A stretch of DNA of 38,520 nucleotides from Lacticaseibacillus nasuensis JCM 17158 (GCF_001434705.1 NZ_AZDJ01000035.1:1-38520), one strand, 5' to 3'; positions 6,595-14,846 are shown, counted from the stretch's first letter. The notes: generated from the letters alone by a model not told the origin. Translations and numbers: made by a program.

Positions 6595-7377
6595 TTAAGG
6601 GCGCCGCCGCTGCTTCAGCAAGTCGCTGAGCTTGGCGATGTCTTCGGCAGGTGTATGGGTGTTGGTTAGCTTGAGGTGCGGAAAGCTTTTCAACACGCGC
6701 CGCTGGACGTAATTGAGGGGTGGCAACTTGGTGTCGGTGGCGCGGTAGCTGTCCAACCACGCCAAGTTGGCATCGACTTGGGCCTGCAATTTTTTCTTAC
6801 GGGCCTCGATTTCTTCACCGATGCGTTGCGTGGCCGCGCCAAAGGCCAGCATGTTGGCCAGGGTGAAGCCGAGGTCGAAGGTCGTCGCCGCCAGCAACAG
6901 CACCGCCACGAGGTCGCCACTTGCGGCGATTGTTGCCGCTGCCCAGTGGTGCACTAGGGGCTGGACCAGCTTGACGATCAGCACGACGCCCAACCCCCAG
7001 CAGGCGGAAATCGGCAAGGCCACGCGACCGTTGAGATTCAGGGGCACGTGACTGTAGTCCCACCACCGCGCATGGAACAGCACCTCTAGCAGCCAACTGG
7101 TGACGTATTCGATCACCGTGACCACCAAGGCGCTCACGAGGTACAGCAGGGGAAGCTGATCCTCCACCGGGCCGACCAAGGCTAAGACCGCGATCATGCT
7201 GAAACCGTAGACGGGAATAATGGGGCCAATCAAGAAGCCTGAGTTGACCCATTGGTGTTTGCGCAGCGACACATAGCCGCTTTCCCACAGCCAGCCGATG
7301 AAGGCATAGGCGAAAAAGTAGAGGAGCCAGGTGGTGACTTGGTGCGCAACCGGCACCAAGGTGAGCGTGATGAGCAT
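6595..7377 (-). CDS. Putative ABC-transporter type IV membrane protein (CmpB family)
   Basis: A 260-residue protein of the family annotated as putative ABC transporter permease/CmpB (formerly DUF1113). The first 190 residues contain several membrane segments (TTWLLYFFAYAFIGWLWES, GFLIGPIIPVYGFSMIAVLALVG, LYLVSALVVTVIEYVTSWLLE, LPISACWGLGVVLIVKLV). The family signatures GWLWES, GPIIPVYG and WWDYS are present. The C-terminal 70 residues are charged and coiled-coil-like (EEIEARKKKLQAQVDANLAW). The ATG at 7377 is selected because AGGAGG precedes it by 7 bases; an ATG eight codons upstream has no such site. The biological role of the family is not established. No clear terminator lies between its stop and the RNA promoter 35 bases on, so read-through into the RNA is possible. 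Confidence 0.75.
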   Translation of the reverse strand: MLITLTLVPVAHQVTTWLLYFFAYAFIGWLWESGYVSLRKHQWVNSGFLIGPIIPVYGFSMIAVLALVGPVEDQLPLLYLVSALVVTVIEYVTSWLLEVLFHARWWDYSHVPLNLNGRVALPISACWGLGVVLIVKLVQPLVHHWAAATIAASGDLVAVLLLAATTFDLGFTLANMLAFGAATQRIGEEIEARKKKLQAQVDANLAWLDSYRATDTKLPPLNYVQRRVLKSFPHLKLTNTHTPAEDIAKLSDLLKQRRRP

Positions 7378-7800
7378 GACCAACCCTCCTGTCTTCTTCA
7401 TGATACACGACTGCCACCAACGGCGAAAAGGGCGGGCCGATAATGCGTGAGAAGTTCGTGAGCAAAAATTAATTTTGCCAAAGAGATTAATTATTTTTGT
7501 GGGGTAATAAATGGTTGCTAACGTTATTTATACGAACCATAATTTGTGGGAACCCTTCATAATGAATTGTAAGTAGCGCGGCAAATCACCATTCGCCTGT
7601 AACAGTTCTGTAACATAAAGCCGCCACCGCGATTAAACAATGTTATCGACAGGAGTGAGGATGACCATTAAAACGCCGTTATCGCGGCGTTTGTGGCCAC
7701 CTGATTGCTCGACGAGACGGAGAAGACATGCTAAACTGAAGCCATACAATGTGACGATGTGGGGATCGTGACTAATAAATAAACAAAGGGGAACAAGATT
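7378..7800. other. AT-rich intergenic region upstream of WxL cluster
   Basis: Bases 7460-7620 are conspicuously AT-rich for this genome. The region holds a promoter (7515-7543), a hairpin at about 7672-7694 (AAACGCCG with CGGCGTTT) and an extended -10 (TGCTAAACT ending at 7737). A 36-codon ATG frame (7661-7771) preceded by GGAG overlaps the hairpin; I do not claim it as a gene. Confidence 0.5.
7515..7543 (+). promoter_or_regulatory. Candidate promoter of the WxL cluster
   Basis: TTGCTA (7515-7520), a 17-base spacer and CATAAT (7538-7543) lie in the AT-rich region. The resulting leader would be about 250 bases. A second start from the extended -10 TGCTAAACT (7729-7737) is possible. Confidence 0.45.
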
Positions 7801-8463
7801 ATGAAGAAGACAAATTGGATTATTGCCGGTGCGTTCGCACTTGGTTTAGCAATCGCCCCGCAGGCCACAGCCCACGCGGCAGACACGCCGAGCCCGAGTA
7901 AGAGTACGGCATCATTCGTGGCAAACCCTGGCGAGTTGACCTTAGTTAAGGTGCCAGACATGAACTTTGGTACGACTAGTGTTCAAGACTTAATTGCTGG
8001 GACAACCCTTGAATACCAAAACGGTAATGCTAATACAAATGGTATGAGCGATACGTCCAATGCGAACCAGGATGGCACGTTGCAGGTTGCTGATTACCGT
8101 GGTACGAGTGCGGGTTGGCAGTTGAGTGCCCAGGCTGCGCCGTTTACTGCAGACCACAACGCCGTAACGCTTGGTACTACGACACTCACATTTAGCCCAA
8201 TGGTGGATACTGACCAGAGCGGGACGCAGGCCAACAATCTCGCTACGAATACTAATATTTATAATACTAACGCGACAATCTGGAGTGCGGCCGCAACCAC
8301 AGGTGCAAGCGATGAGAAGACTGGGACTGGTACTAACACCCTAACCTTTACTCAGGGCGTTGCGACATTGAAAATCGGTGCTACACCATCAGCCGTTTCA
8401 GGGACTTACCAATCCCAAATCACCTGGACGCTGGCTTCCGCGCCTGATGGTCAAGGCAATTAA
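7801..8463 (+). CDS. Small WxL-domain cell-surface protein (CscB-like)
   Basis: A 220-residue secreted protein. The signal peptide spans about residues 1-27 (MKKTNWIIAGAFALGLAIAPQATAHA, cleavage after AHA). The mature chain is one WxL domain with both hallmark motifs: GWQLSAQ in the middle and ITWTLASAP at the C-terminus. VPDMNFGTTSVQDL near the start is also typical. WxL domains bind peptidoglycan non-covalently and assemble with DUF916 partner proteins and small LPXTG proteins in csc clusters of lactobacilli and enterococci. The ribosome binding site is AAAGGGGAA before ATG 7801. It is the first gene of the four-gene cluster but is separated from the others by a terminator, so it may be made in excess. 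Its Asn/Thr-rich, lower-GC composition differs from its neighbours. Confidence 0.88.
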   Translation: MKKTNWIIAGAFALGLAIAPQATAHAADTPSPSKSTASFVANPGELTLVKVPDMNFGTTSVQDLIAGTTLEYQNGNANTNGMSDTSNANQDGTLQVADYRGTSAGWQLSAQAAPFTADHNAVTLGTTTLTFSPMVDTDQSGTQANNLATNTNIYNTNATIWSAAATTGASDEKTGTGTNTLTFTQGVATLKIGATPSAVSGTYQSQITWTLASAPDGQGN

Positions 8464-8486
8464 TCGTTAGTTCAGTCGAATCAGCC

Positions 8487-8518
8487 AAAAAGCCAGCGAC
8501 AGTCGTCACTGGCTTTTT
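8487..8518. terminator. Terminator after the small WxL gene
   Basis: AAAAAGCCAG pairs with CTGGCTTTTT around an inner GAC/GTC pairing. It is symmetrical and could work in either direction, and lies inside the WxL cluster. Confidence 0.8.
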
Positions 8519-8555
8519 GCCCTAGTTAGTATGCGCAGATCAAAGGAACTGACGA

Positions 8556-9578
8556 ATGAAGAAACGTAAATTATGGTGGCTGCTAGCCTTACTTGCTTGT
8601 CTGGCAGGGTTTGCCTGGCCAGCACAGCCAACCCAGGCGGCGGCCGGCGCAAGGTTTACCATTTCGCCTGTGTTGACAAAGAATCAAGTCGGCATGAACA
8701 ATGGCTACTTCAATGTGTTGTTGCAGCCGAACGCCACCGAGACGCTGGCGGTAAACGTCACCAACTAAAGCGACAAAAAGTTGCAGGTGCGAGTCACGCC
8801 GACGACGGCGTGGACGAACAGCAACATTCAAATCGACTATGGGCCAGGGGCGCCGAAGGATTCTTCCGCAAGCACCACCTTGACCAAGCTGATGAGCAGC
8901 GGGCAAACGGTGACGCTGGCCCCAAAGGCGACACAACGCGTTAGTTTCACGTTGCGGACGCCTAAGGCCGGATTGCAGGGGCTAGTGCTCGGGGCGATTC
9001 GCGCTGAAGACCAGAAGTCGTACAAGCAACGCACAAAAGGATTCGCCATCAGCAACAAGTTTGCCATGGTACTCGGCGTGCAGGTGCAAACCAACAAGGA
9101 CCTGATCACGCAGCGCCTGCGCTTAACCGGCGTCAAGGCCGGCGTGCAAACCAATCAAGCGGCCGTTTTAGCGACACTAAGCAATCCGCAGCCGACGATT
9201 CTCAACCGGCTGCAGCTGAAGGCCAAGGTGATGCGGCGCGGCGAAACCAAGGCGTTGCTGACGCGCAGCACCACTCGTAATGCGATGGCGCCGAATTCAC
9301 ACGCCACGTTTGCCGTGTTTAGTCGGACCGCTTTGCGGCCGGGCAAGTATACGCTCGACCTCGTCGCGACGAACCCCGGACACCGCTGGCACTTCAAAGA
9401 GAACTTCACGATCACGGCGGCGCAGGCAACGAAAATCAACAAGCAGGTCCATCTGAAGGTAAAGTATCAGATTCCGTGGCCGTGGTTGCTGATTGGCTTG
9501 TTGATGCTGATTATCCTGATTTTACTGATCCTATTGCTGAAGCGCCGGCGCAAGGACGATTCACCAGCCGGTCACTAA
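8556..9578 (+). pseudogene. DUF916/DUF3324 WxL-interacting protein gene (CscA-like) with an in-frame TAA
   Basis: One continuous frame of 340 codons is interrupted only by TAA at 8766-8768 (codon 71). The part before it has a signal peptide (MKKRKLWWLLALLACLAG, cleavage near QAAA) and the start of a DUF916 peptidoglycan-binding domain (FTISPVLTKNQVGMNNGYFNVLLQPNATETLAVNVTN). The part after it resumes in the same frame (SDKKLQVRVTPTTAWTN) and continues through DUF916 and DUF3324 to a C-terminal membrane anchor (WPWLLIGLLMLIILILLILLLKRRRKDD). The stop falls inside the conserved VTNxSDKK segment. The rest shows no frameshift or decay, so the lesion is recent, a sequencing error or, less likely, a read-through codon. 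CscA proteins bridge WxL proteins and the cell wall. Confidence 0.85.
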
Positions 9579-9591
9579 GGAGGCAATCGAG

Positions 9592-9930
9592 ATGAAAAAG
9601 CGTTTGCTCTTCATCATCACAGTATTGCTCGTCATGGGTACTGCTGGCCCGCAGCCAGTCGCGGCGGCTTCTTCGTCGACGGCTTCGTTCACCGTGCTAC
9701 CAAGCAAGGGCACAGAAACCGCCCCGATCACCCGGCCCAAGCCACCGGTGAAACCGACAGTGACGACGCAAACCAAAACCGTCGTGCGGCCGTATCGCGG
9801 TTGGCCGCTGCCCCAAACCAGTGAGGCGCAATGGCGCTGGGTGGCCTGGCTAGGCGTCGTGGTACTCGGCGAGCTTTGGTTGCTCGCAGCCAAGCGGCGA
9901 AAGGAGGAAACCAATGAAGTGGTTGAATAA
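9592..9930 (+). CDS. Small sortase-anchored surface protein (CscD-like, LPQTSE)
   Basis: A 112-residue protein with a signal peptide (MKKRLLFIITVLLVMGTAGPQPVAAA), a short Pro/Thr-rich middle (ITRPKPPVKPTVTTQTK) and the sortase signal LPQTSE at residues 73-78. A hydrophobic span (WVAWLGVVVLGELWLL) and a basic tail (AAKRRK) follow. LPQTxE is the preferred sortase A motif in lactobacilli, so the Ser in place of Gly is not a defect. Small LPXTG proteins of this size are a constant part of csc clusters. The gene begins 13 bases after the DUF916 frame (AAGGAGG ribosome site) and overlaps the next gene by 17 bases, which points to coupled translation. Confidence 0.8.
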   Translation: MKKRLLFIITVLLVMGTAGPQPVAAASSSTASFTVLPSKGTETAPITRPKPPVKPTVTTQTKTVVRPYRGWPLPQTSEAQWRWVAWLGVVVLGELWLLAAKRRKEETNEVVE

Positions 9931-12679
9931 GTTCCGGTCACCACTGCCGTGGGGACTCTTATTGCTCATGGTTGCGTTACTTGGTTTTCCGTTGAGTCAT
10001 GCCCAGGCCGCCGGCAGCATCACGCCGCCGAGCGCGACGGCGAAACCCGTCACCGCGGGGCCCAATATGCTAACACCTGATGGGTCGATTGGCAGCCAGG
10101 GCCATTATCGCAACTACTTGAACTGGCAATCCGCCACCGCCCCTCAGTCCGCCGCTACGCAGTATGCCGTGCTGACGCCAGGCCAGTCGGTGAATACATA
10201 CGTCAGCTTTTACAAAGGCGGATGGGCGGGAAACAATTTTCGCACGGCGCTTGCAATTGGGAGTGGTTCCGCTTCAATCTCAAGTCAATATGGCGGGACT
10301 ACCCAAGCTGGTGGCAATCAAACCAACGTAACGGCGATCACGGGTAGCAGTGGCGACGAGAATAACATCGGTTATAAACTGACTGCACCTAGCGTGACCC
10401 AGCCCACTTGGCTGTATTTTCAGGTGCAATACCGCGGAACCAACATCTTCGGAATTGGTGATTGGGTGGGTTCCACAATTTTCTCCGTATTGGTACTGCC
10501 ATCGAACTTCAACCTCACGCCGACTGCCACTCCGCTGTTCACGTTTGGTACCAGTACGACGATGAGCGCTGGCGCCAGCAGCACCCTACCCGCTGGCGTC
10601 ACGCTGAACTTTACTGGCAGCAATACGCTTCCTGGCGCGTGGACGAACGCGGCGACATTCACCGCGACCAAGTCAGCCGCTGGCAGTGCCACCGGGGCCT
10701 ACGCGTTTCCGCAAACTGTGCCGTACCCTAGTATCTCCGGTGTCACCGGCACAAATTATGCCGCCAGTGCGACGGGGTACTTTGGCACCCTGGCCGATCA
10801 AACGGTTTACGACGGCGGCAACGCGGAATTCAAGCTCCAGTTGCCTGCCGGACTGATTGCCAGCGACGTCAAGTGGTATGTCGGCGACAAGCTCCAAAGC
10901 ACGAGTGGCACCACGCTAGATTTGAACCGCGTCAGCAAAGCCGACTATGGTGACTCGCAGACCATTAAGGCGGAGATGACCGTGTCTAAGAACGGCGATG
11001 GGGCCTTCAGCCTGACGGCGACTGCCAGCGCCAAGCTGACAATTAATGACTCGCCATTGAAGCTCACGACGACCCAACCACTGGTGTTTAGTGGACCGGA
11101 TCAACCGCCTGCAGTGACCGGCTCGCCAACGCCCGGCACTACGCCGCTGACTTTGAAACTTGGTGCCACCACCCCGACCCTTGCCCAAGTCAGTTGGACG
11201 GTGAATGATCCAGATCTTGGCAGCGTGGTGGTCGACAATGGCAAACCGAGCTTTGTGGCAAAAGACAATGCGCAAGGTTCTGCCATTATTACCGCCAGTT
11301 ATCCTGACGCGGGGCAGACGGTTTATGCCTCGACGACAATCCAAGTGGCCCATCTAGCCTCACCGGCAACCGTGGCGCCAGGAACCGATGTGAAGCTGGC
11401 CGCCCCGGTGAGCTCGGGCGATGCCTACTCCTATCAGTGGACGAAGTATTGGCAAGGAAATAATACCAGCTTCGTGCCGTTACCAAGTGAAACCCATCAG
11501 ACCCTTGATTTGCCTAATATTCAGCTCAGTACAGATCCGGTTGGAGATATGATGGTAAAAACCGCCGGCAAGTATGGCGTAATCGTGACTGTGAACGGTC
11601 ATGATGTTCAGAGCAACATTGCCACCATCGACGTGTCGGAATTCAGGGTAACAAGTAATTCTGACGTCATTTTCAGCGATTCGACGCATGATCCCTCAAC
11701 CACCTCCCAAACAGGGATCGCTGGCCGGTATAACGGTTATAATCAATCTACCGGCTTGAGTTTAACGGCGGACAATCCTGACTTAGCCACATTGGTGAAT
11801 TCTCAGCTCACAGCCAATAGTACAGGCGCCACTGGCGTCGTGACCGTAACCGGCAAGTTGGTCAACTATGCAGGAAACTTTACAGATACCCGGCAGATTA
11901 CCGTTGCGCATCTGGATTCACCGGCTGGCCAACAGCTCGTGGGCTCAACGGTGACGTTCACGGCCCCAAGTTCACCTTCCGGGGCGACTTGGACCTACCA
12001 GTGGGAGAAACGGCTGGCCGGTCAGCAAACGTGGACGCCAATTGCTGGTGCGACCGGTGCGACCTACACCACGCCGGGCCTGCAGGCGACGGATGATGGC
12101 GCCAGCTACCACGTCAACATCAAGTTGCCGAACAGTTATACTGCCACGAGTAATCCGGCGACAGTCAGCGTTTTAGCCGGCACATTGGCCTTGAAGCAGG
12201 TGCCGAGTTTCACCTTCGGCCAACCCGGGACTACGCCTAGCGTGGCAGACCTGATGAACGGCACCTATAACGGTAGTACCACCGACGTCACCGCGCCGGA
12301 CTACAGCAAAGTCTGGCTGATGCCACAGGCCGCGTCTTACGCCATGACTTTGGCGGATGGCCGTCAGCCAGCTGGGCAATCGTACACCGTGTCCTTGGCG
12401 GCAGGCCAGTTCAAGAATGCGGATGGCACGCCAATCAGCAGCCAAGCCGGTACGGCAAAGTTATTGCTGAACATGACTTGGGCAGGGCAACCGGCTGTCC
12501 AACAAACTGTTGCCGATGACGGTCAGCCCGTGGCACTGTTCGGGAGCATTCCTGTTTCCGCCACCACCCACGAGCTCATGACACACATCACGCCGGCGCT
12601 GGCAATCAATTCATCCAATCAAGCAAAGGCTGGCAATTACAGCAGCCAGCTGACTTGGACGCTCACCACCGGTCCGTAA
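9914..12679 (+). CDS. Large WxL-domain surface protein with Ig-like domains (CscC-like)
   Basis: A 921-residue secreted protein. Residues 1-33 form a signal peptide (SPLPWGLLLLMVALLGFPLSHAQAA). The long middle contains Ig-like beta-sandwich modules, recognisable from YSYQWTKYWQGN near residue 500 and WTYQWEKRLAGQQTWTPIAGATGATYTTPGL near residue 695. The C-terminal 170 residues resemble a WxL domain: VPSFTFGQPGTTPSVADLMNG, then the terminal motif QLTWTLTTGP. The first WxL motif is not intact; the equivalent stretch reads ASYAMTL, with Tyr-Ala-Met where Trp-x-Leu is expected. It is translated from an ATG inside the preceding gene (AAAGGAGG upstream). In csc complexes such a protein carries the ligand-binding region; the ligand is unknown. 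Confidence 0.83.
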   Translation: MKWLNKFRSPLPWGLLLLMVALLGFPLSHAQAAGSITPPSATAKPVTAGPNMLTPDGSIGSQGHYRNYLNWQSATAPQSAATQYAVLTPGQSVNTYVSFYKGGWAGNNFRTALAIGSGSASISSQYGGTTQAGGNQTNVTAITGSSGDENNIGYKLTAPSVTQPTWLYFQVQYRGTNIFGIGDWVGSTIFSVLVLPSNFNLTPTATPLFTFGTSTTMSAGASSTLPAGVTLNFTGSNTLPGAWTNAATFTATKSAAGSATGAYAFPQTVPYPSISGVTGTNYAASATGYFGTLADQTVYDGGNAEFKLQLPAGLIASDVKWYVGDKLQSTSGTTLDLNRVSKADYGDSQTIKAEMTVSKNGDGAFSLTATASAKLTINDSPLKLTTTQPLVFSGPDQPPAVTGSPTPGTTPLTLKLGATTPTLAQVSWTVNDPDLGSVVVDNGKPSFVAKDNAQGSAIITASYPDAGQTVYASTTIQVAHLASPATVAPGTDVKLAAPVSSGDAYSYQWTKYWQGNNTSFVPLPSETHQTLDLPNIQLSTDPVGDMMVKTAGKYGVIVTVNGHDVQSNIATIDVSEFRVTSNSDVIFSDSTHDPSTTSQTGIAGRYNGYNQSTGLSLTADNPDLATLVNSQLTANSTGATGVVTVTGKLVNYAGNFTDTRQITVAHLDSPAGQQLVGSTVTFTAPSSPSGATWTYQWEKRLAGQQTWTPIAGATGATYTTPGLQATDDGASYHVNIKLPNSYTATSNPATVSVLAGTLALKQVPSFTFGQPGTTPSVADLMNGTYNGSTTDVTAPDYSKVWLMPQAASYAMTLADGRQPAGQSYTVSLAAGQFKNADGTPISSQAGTAKLLLNMTWAGQPAVQQTVADDGQPVALFGSIPVSATTHELMTHITPALAINSSNQAKAGNYSSQLTWTLTTGP

Positions 12680-12686
12680 ACCACCT

Positions 12687-12727
12687 AAATAGCGGCCCCA
12701 CCTCAGCTCGAGGCGGGACCGCTATTT
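12687..12727. terminator. Bidirectional terminator between WxL cluster and MFS gene
   Basis: A 19-bp arm beginning AAATAGCGG pairs with one ending CCGCTATTT around a 2-base centre (some G-U pairs), with flanking A and T. It serves the convergent WxL and MFS genes. Confidence 0.88.
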
Positions 12728-12735
12728 TGCTGCCA

Positions 12736-14124
12736 TCAATTGGCGTGCAGCCGGCGGTAAATCACGACGCCCAGGCCAAGCACCGACAGCGCGGTGCCGA
12801 GCCAAAAGACGTTGGCAAACGCCGGCAACAGTGCCACTTGCGGCGTGATCACCTTGACGCCTGGCAGCTGCGCGAAGAGTAACTGGGCACCGAAGCTGAT
12901 GCCGATAGTCATGCCGAAGGTGCGGGCAAAGGAGTTCAGCGACCCCGCGACGCCGGCGACGGTCGGCGGCACGGCCGCCATGGTCAGCGCGTTGTTCGGT
13001 GATAGGAATAACGCCATGCCGACGCCGTTGAGCACGATGGGCCACAGCACCGCCACCCAGCTCAAGTGATTGGGGTAGCTGGCGTAGCCGATTTGCGAGC
13101 CGATGAGCGCCAGTAGCCCAAGAATCGTTAGGTTATAGCGATTCCAGTGGTCGGCGAGGTAGCCGGCCAGCGGCGTCACCAGCAGCATGACCACGCTTTG
13201 AATCATCAGCGTCAGCCCGCTTAGCCACGCGCTCACGCCGAGGTAGCTTTGCAGGTAAAACGGCAGCAGAATGTTGGACACGGCGTTGATTAGCATAACG
13301 ATCCACAAGGTGCTGACGGAAATCATGTAATCGGGATTGCGCAACAGGCTCGGCGCAATCCACGGCGTGTTGGCGTGATCGTCTTGCACGAAGGAATAGA
13401 CGGTCAGCCCGGCGCCCACCAGCAAGGCGCCGATTACCAGCCAGCGCTTGCTCGGCACCGCCAACAGACTGCCGCCGCCGAAAAACAGTAGGATGCCAGC
13501 GGTAAACAGGTTTTGCCCCGTCCAGTTCGCCGCCCGCCAGATTTGGCCCACCGCGGCGCGACTCGGCCGGGTCAGCGGCACGGTGCGCGCGCCGAGCCAC
13601 AAGGCGATCAGCCCCAGCGGCACGTTCATCAGGTAGATCCACCGCCACGAGGCCACGGAAATCAGCAGTCCACCCAGCGCCGGTCCGGAAATCGAGCCGA
13701 CGGAAATAAACATGGAGATGATGGCCAGGGTCTCGGCGCGCTGGCGGTCGGGCACCGCGTCGCTGACGATGCCCATCGAGTTGGCCATGATCATGGCGAT
13801 GCCCACGGCTTGCACGAAGCGTCCGGCCAGCACGGCCCAGAACCATGGTGCGATGCCGACGAACAGCGAGCCCAGCACGAAGATGCCGCCGCCGAGCACA
13901 AAGATGGTGCTTTTTCCCAACAAATCACCGATGTGGCCGAACATCACCAGCAGAATTGTGGTGGTGATCAACCCGGTGGTGACGACCCAGGTGGCCGCGG
14001 CGTTGCTAACGCCGAATTCCCGCGAGATGACCGGCAGGGCCAGGGTCGTGCTAGAGCCAGACAACCCAGTTAATAACGACATGAAGCCGAGGAAAAAGGT
14101 TAATGCCGCGTGTGGTGTCCGCAT
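12736..14124 (-). CDS. MFS drug-export family transporter (DHA2/EmrB-QacA-like)
   Basis: A 462-residue integral membrane protein with about 14 hydrophobic segments. The N-terminal half has the motif C region of drug:proton antiporters (FISVGSISGPALGGLL). Motif A is GHIGDLLGKSTIFVLGG in the loop between membrane segments 2 and 3, and STTLALPVISREFGVSNAAATWVVTTGLI is typical of DHA2 transporters. It probably expels a toxic compound in exchange for protons; the substrate is unknown. AGGAGG stands 8 bases before ATG 14124; a GTG directly upstream (14127) is a possible alternative. It is transcribed alone, divergent from the DUF1801 gene, with no regulator next to it. Confidence 0.88.
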   Translation of the reverse strand: MRTPHAALTFFLGFMSLLTGLSGSSTTLALPVISREFGVSNAAATWVVTTGLITTTILLVMFGHIGDLLGKSTIFVLGGGIFVLGSLFVGIAPWFWAVLAGRFVQAVGIAMIMANSMGIVSDAVPDRQRAETLAIISMFISVGSISGPALGGLLISVASWRWIYLMNVPLGLIALWLGARTVPLTRPSRAAVGQIWRAANWTGQNLFTAGILLFFGGGSLLAVPSKRWLVIGALLVGAGLTVYSFVQDDHANTPWIAPSLLRNPDYMISVSTLWIVMLINAVSNILLPFYLQSYLGVSAWLSGLTLMIQSVVMLLVTPLAGYLADHWNRYNLTILGLLALIGSQIGYASYPNHLSWVAVLWPIVLNGVGMALFLSPNNALTMAAVPPTVAGVAGSLNSFARTFGMTIGISFGAQLLFAQLPGVKVITPQVALLPAFANVFWLGTALSVLGLGVVIYRRLHAN

Positions 14125-14244
14125 CACACTCGCCTCCTCAAGAGTTTACGGTCAGCATACCCACTTTTTCCGGTTTCGGCAACTATTAAGGTGGCGACGG
14201 GCGCGCCGTGTGGTAAGGTGAAATCACCACCAAGGAGGACAGCC

Positions 14245-14583
14245 ATGACCGTCATTACCGATTACATCGCGACGCACCCGCACCAAGCCGAACTCACCGT
14301 GGTTTACCAGTGTCTCCGCGCGGCGTTACCGGCAGCTTCAGTGCGGCTGAGCTACGGCATGCCGACCTTTTGGCAAGGGGAGAACCTGATTCACTTCGCC
14401 CCGGCCAAGCAGCACCTGGGGATTAATCCCACGGCTAGCGCCATCGTGGCCTTTGCCGAACCGATTGCCGAGCTAGGTCTGACCACCACCAAGGGCAGCC
14501 TGCACCTGCCTTACAACCGGCCGCTCCCGCTGGCGCTACTCACCGCCATCGCGGAGTTTCGGCTGGCTTCCGCGAAAAAATGA
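14245..14583 (+). CDS. DUF1801 / YdhG-like protein
   Basis: A 112-residue soluble protein of the DUF1801 family (YdhG/YyaQ-like fold). Characteristic parts are SVRLSYGMPTFWQGENLIHFAPAKQHLGINPTA and the C-terminal segment TTTKGSLHLPYNRPLPLALLTAIAEFRLA, which places the conserved KGSLxxPxxxPLP motif. One member, B. subtilis Fra/YdhG, has been described as a frataxin-like iron chaperone, but this cannot be extended with confidence here. The ATG at 14245 follows AAGGAGG by 7 bases. It lies just upstream of the liv leader promoter and has no visible terminator of its own. Confidence 0.75.
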   Translation: MTVITDYIATHPHQAELTVVYQCLRAALPAASVRLSYGMPTFWQGENLIHFAPAKQHLGINPTASAIVAFAEPIAELGLTTTKGSLHLPYNRPLPLALLTAIAEFRLASAKK

Positions 14584-14592
14584 AAATACGGG

Positions 14593-14621
14593 TTGACAAA
14601 GGTTGGAATCTTCTGTATTCT
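14593..14621 (+). promoter_or_regulatory. Promoter of the liv operon leader
   Basis: TTGACA (14593-14598), a 17-base spacer and TATTCT (14616-14621) form a strong sigma-A promoter. The start would be near 14628, 30 bases before the leader ORF. Confidence 0.85.
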
Positions 14622-14657
14622 CTAATCGTAAATTAATTTTGAAAGGAGGCCGTCAAG

Positions 14658-14747
14658 ATGGCCAAGCAATCTCAAGTTCTGACCCTGGCGGTCGCCAATC
14701 AATCTTTGGCCTTGTTGTTGAAGCCGAAGGACCCGACGTTCAGCTAA
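14658..14747 (+). CDS. Leu-rich 29-residue leader peptide of the liv operon
   Basis: AAAGGAGG 6 bases upstream of the ATG gives a very strong ribosome binding site for a 29-codon frame, too short for normal gene finders. The product contains six Leu and two Val, including Leu-Ala-Leu-Leu-Leu at 14706-14720, all UUG codons. It sits between a strong promoter and an intrinsic terminator, directly ahead of a branched-chain amino acid transporter operon. This is the layout of an attenuation leader peptide: slow decoding of the UUG codons when Leu-tRNA is scarce would halt the ribosome just before the 5' half of the antiterminator (14733-14740). A stable peptide function is not expected. Confidence 0.75.
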   Translation: MAKQSQVLTLAVANQSLALLLKPKDPTFS

Positions 14748-14846
14748 GCAGCTGAAACAGTTGAGCCCTTTTTCCGCTTTGGCAATGGGGCTCGCCACGA
14801 CGATATCAACGTCGGCCTCATTCAAACGAGTGAGGCCGACTTTTTT
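14733..14846 (+). promoter_or_regulatory. Transcription attenuator of livJHMGF (antiterminator and terminator)
   Basis: Two exclusive structures can be drawn. Terminator: GTCGGCCTCA (14811-14820) pairs with TGAGGCCGAC (14831-14840), followed by six T. Antiterminator: CCGACGTT (14733-14740), inside the last codons of the leader ORF, pairs perfectly with AACGTCGG (14808-14815) and takes up half of the terminator's left arm. A small hairpin (14763-14768 with 14788-14793) fits in the loop between. A ribosome reaching the stop codon at 14745 would cover 14733-14740 and so favour termination. One held at the Leu codons ending at 14720 would leave it free. The terminator left arm can also pair with the leader Shine-Dalgarno region (14646-14652 with 14813-14819). 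Confidence 0.72.

Noticed and set aside
7511-7530. cre (CcpA) site TTGCTAACGTTATTT
   Set aside because: The central AACGTT fits but at least four conserved outer positions do not match the consensus.
7661-7771. 36-codon ATG frame before the WxL gene
   Set aside because: Only a weak GGAG, very basic composition, overlaps a hairpin and probably also a promoter; not enough support to call a gene.
8781-9578. Separate gene starting at TTG 8781
   Set aside because: It has no ribosome binding site and continues the DUF916 domain begun before the TAA in the same frame; it is the rear part of one interrupted gene.
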